Of a stretch of DNA of 6,618 nt, positions 5,978 to 6,618 are shown piece after piece. Position numbers and translations under genes: made by a program. Numbering within the stretch: the first letter of the stretch is position 1; the number at the start of each line of letters is the position of its first letter. Under the pieces are notes generated by a model. The model was not told the origin of the DNA. It did no database searches and saw nothing but the letters and a program-made list of their open reading frames with translations. The stretch covers positions 1 to 6,618 of the forward strand of contig CAMWTG010000155.1 of assembly GCA_947177115.1 (NCBI GenBank). Direction: 5' to 3'. This DNA is from an uncultured Clostridia bacterium. Lineage in GTDB: Bacteria > Bacillota > Clostridia > Oscillospirales > Oscillospiraceae.

Positions 5978-6024
5978 CCAGCCGCCATCCAACGGTTTTT
6001 TATGCCGTTTCCGTTGGCGGCTGG
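5978..6024. repeat. Stem-loop resembling a REP-type intergenic element
   Basis: CCAGCCGCCA (5978-5987) and TGGCGGCTGG (6015-6024) pair perfectly. Inside, AACGG (5991-5995) pairs with CCGTT (6005-6009) around TTTTTTATG; an alternative pairs CCAACGG with CCGTTGG. No T-tract follows on either strand, so it is not a standard terminator, although it lies downstream of the 6091-6471 gene. The two-tier GC-rich hairpin at a composition boundary is typical of short dispersed repeats. Apart from this, 5885-6090 shows no gene. Confidence 0.4.
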
Positions 6025-6090
6025 GTAACTTATAAGATCAGGAGACTTACCCATTCTTCACCAAAATTAAAATTGCCCTGCTGAAATTAT

Positions 6091-6471
6091 TTATAGTGTA
6101 TGCAAATCATCAAGTGAAACAATATATCCGTTTCCTTTTTTCAGAAATTCAACTTGAAGAGTTAAATCGTTTATCTCACCATCAGTTGTTAAACCATAAT
6201 CCATACTATATCCACTGCCGTCATTAAAAGTATACAAATCTATTTCTTGATTTTTGGGGCTTTTCACCAGTGCTGGGTCATCAATTTTCAATACCGGCCG
6301 GGTTTCATCCAAATATTGAAGTGCAAAAATCAACTCTTGTTCCGTCAATATTCTACTTTTATCAAACGCGGCTAAAAAATCACTGTACTTTTCTTTAGCC
6401 AACATTCTTAAAGCCTTTTCTACAAAATCAATAAAACAATCTTGCTCTTTTCCTTTTTCTGCGCAAATCAT
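6091..6471 (-). CDS. Small acidic hypothetical protein, possibly DUF7668-like
   Basis: A 126-residue soluble protein with no signal peptide or membrane helix. The N-terminal part (13-55) looks helical (FIDFVEKALRMLAKEKYSDF, then LTEQELIFALQYLDE). The rest is likely beta-rich: VLKIDDP (60-66), EIDLYTFNDGSGYSMDYGLT (76-95), GEINDLTLQVEFL (98-110) and the ending GYIVSLDDLHTL (115-126). The pattern of helical head, KIDDP, GSG.SMDY.LTTDGE.NDLTLQ.EF and DDLHTL agrees with my memory of the uncharacterised DUF7668 domain; I cannot verify this. The start at 6471 has AGGAGG (6486-6481) with 9-base spacing. Composition is strikingly AT-rich (18 GC in the 60 bases 6121-6180, against 40 in 5461-5520), which argues for horizontal acquisition. 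Small solitary proteins of this kind are often immunity or orphan genes, but nothing here proves that. Confidence 0.75.
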   Translation of the reverse strand: MICAEKGKEQDCFIDFVEKALRMLAKEKYSDFLAAFDKSRILTEQELIFALQYLDETRPVLKIDDPALVKSPKNQEIDLYTFNDGSGYSMDYGLTTDGEINDLTLQVEFLKKGNGYIVSLDDLHTL

Positions 6472-6513
6472 TAAATACAGCCTCCTGCGATTCCCGATTT
6501 ATTGTTCTCTTTG

Positions 6514-6540
6514 CTTATAGGGCCAAACAATCCCAAACAA
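6514..6540 (-). promoter_or_regulatory. Candidate promoter with paired direct repeats upstream of the 126-residue protein gene
   Basis: On the minus strand TATAAG (6519-6514) could serve as a -10, about 43 bases before the ATG. The -35 is weak (TTTTGT at 6542-6537 with a 17-base spacer). Two copies of TTGTTTGG (6540-6533 and 6530-6523) start 10 bases apart, one helical turn, which would suit a protein binding site overlapping the promoter. The repeats also lie within the possible coding remnant of 6515-6618. Confidence 0.3.
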
Positions 6541-6618
6541 AACTGTCCGCCATAGCCCGCGCCGCCTCATATACGCTTTTGGCTCACTCGTCCCGGGTGA
6601 GGAAGTCGTATCCTGAAA
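6515..6618 (-). pseudogene. Possible 3' end of an upstream gene, with in-frame TGA and readable extension
   Basis: On the minus strand from the window edge one frame reads SGYDFLTRDE, then TGA (6586-6584). It continues in the same frame as AKSVYEAARAMADSFVWDCL and ends at TAA (6517-6515). The first part looks like a natural protein C-terminus, and the extension looks like an amphipathic helix with GC-rich codons. Either a gene ends at the TGA and the rest is chance, or the TGA interrupts a longer original protein. Only about 35 bases before the TGA are in view, so the product cannot be identified. Confidence 0.25.

Noticed and set aside
5916..6035. A 39-codon plus-strand ORF (MYRKGTGILRI...) between the terminator and the AT-rich gene
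   Set aside because: The purine-rich AAGGA abuts the ATG, too close to work as an RBS. The second half translates the stem-loop at 5978-6024, so it is most likely spurious.

Overview
The window looks like a chromosomal segment from a GC-rich, spore-forming Clostridia lineage, most likely Oscillospiraceae or Ruminococcaceae-like. This rests on GC-rich codon use, strong AGGAGG-type ribosome binding sites, a SpoVB-like flippase, a DUF4364 protein (a family I know mainly from Clostridia) and a Cys-rich protein of a clostridial type. The exact genus cannot be read from the sequence.

Layout from left to right. Positions 1-79 hold two copies of an imperfect 44-bp tandem repeat that starts at the window edge. 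Next comes a terminator (119-168) for a minus-strand SpoVB/MATE-type flippase (198-1688, GTG start). A 161-bp divergent spacer separates it from a plus-strand M24 Xaa-Pro aminopeptidase (1850-3091) with all metal ligands present. A plus-strand DUF1275/YoaK-type membrane protein follows (3191-3934), with its own promoter candidate. The gene-free stretch 3935-4262 lies between convergent genes and is packed with stem-loops. A minus-strand DUF4364 winged-helix-type protein (4263-4790) has a very clear promoter and RBS. Divergent from it is a 281-residue protein with 27 cysteines (4971-5816), closed by a 19-bp terminator-like hairpin.

After about position 6030 the base composition changes sharply. 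An AT-rich minus-strand gene for a 126-residue protein (6091-6471) sits in otherwise GC-rich DNA, which suggests recent acquisition. The last 100 bases return to GC-rich composition and read on the minus strand as a possible gene end or remnant.

The genes do not form one obvious pathway. Each appears to be a separate transcription unit: two divergent pairs (flippase/peptidase and DUF4364/Cys-rich) and one convergent pair (YoaK-type/DUF4364). I see no CRISPR array, transposase, integrase, reverse transcriptase, tRNA, rRNA or recognisable defence system. The least explained parts are the multi-hairpin region at 3961-4254, the Cys-rich protein, and the AT-rich island on the right.
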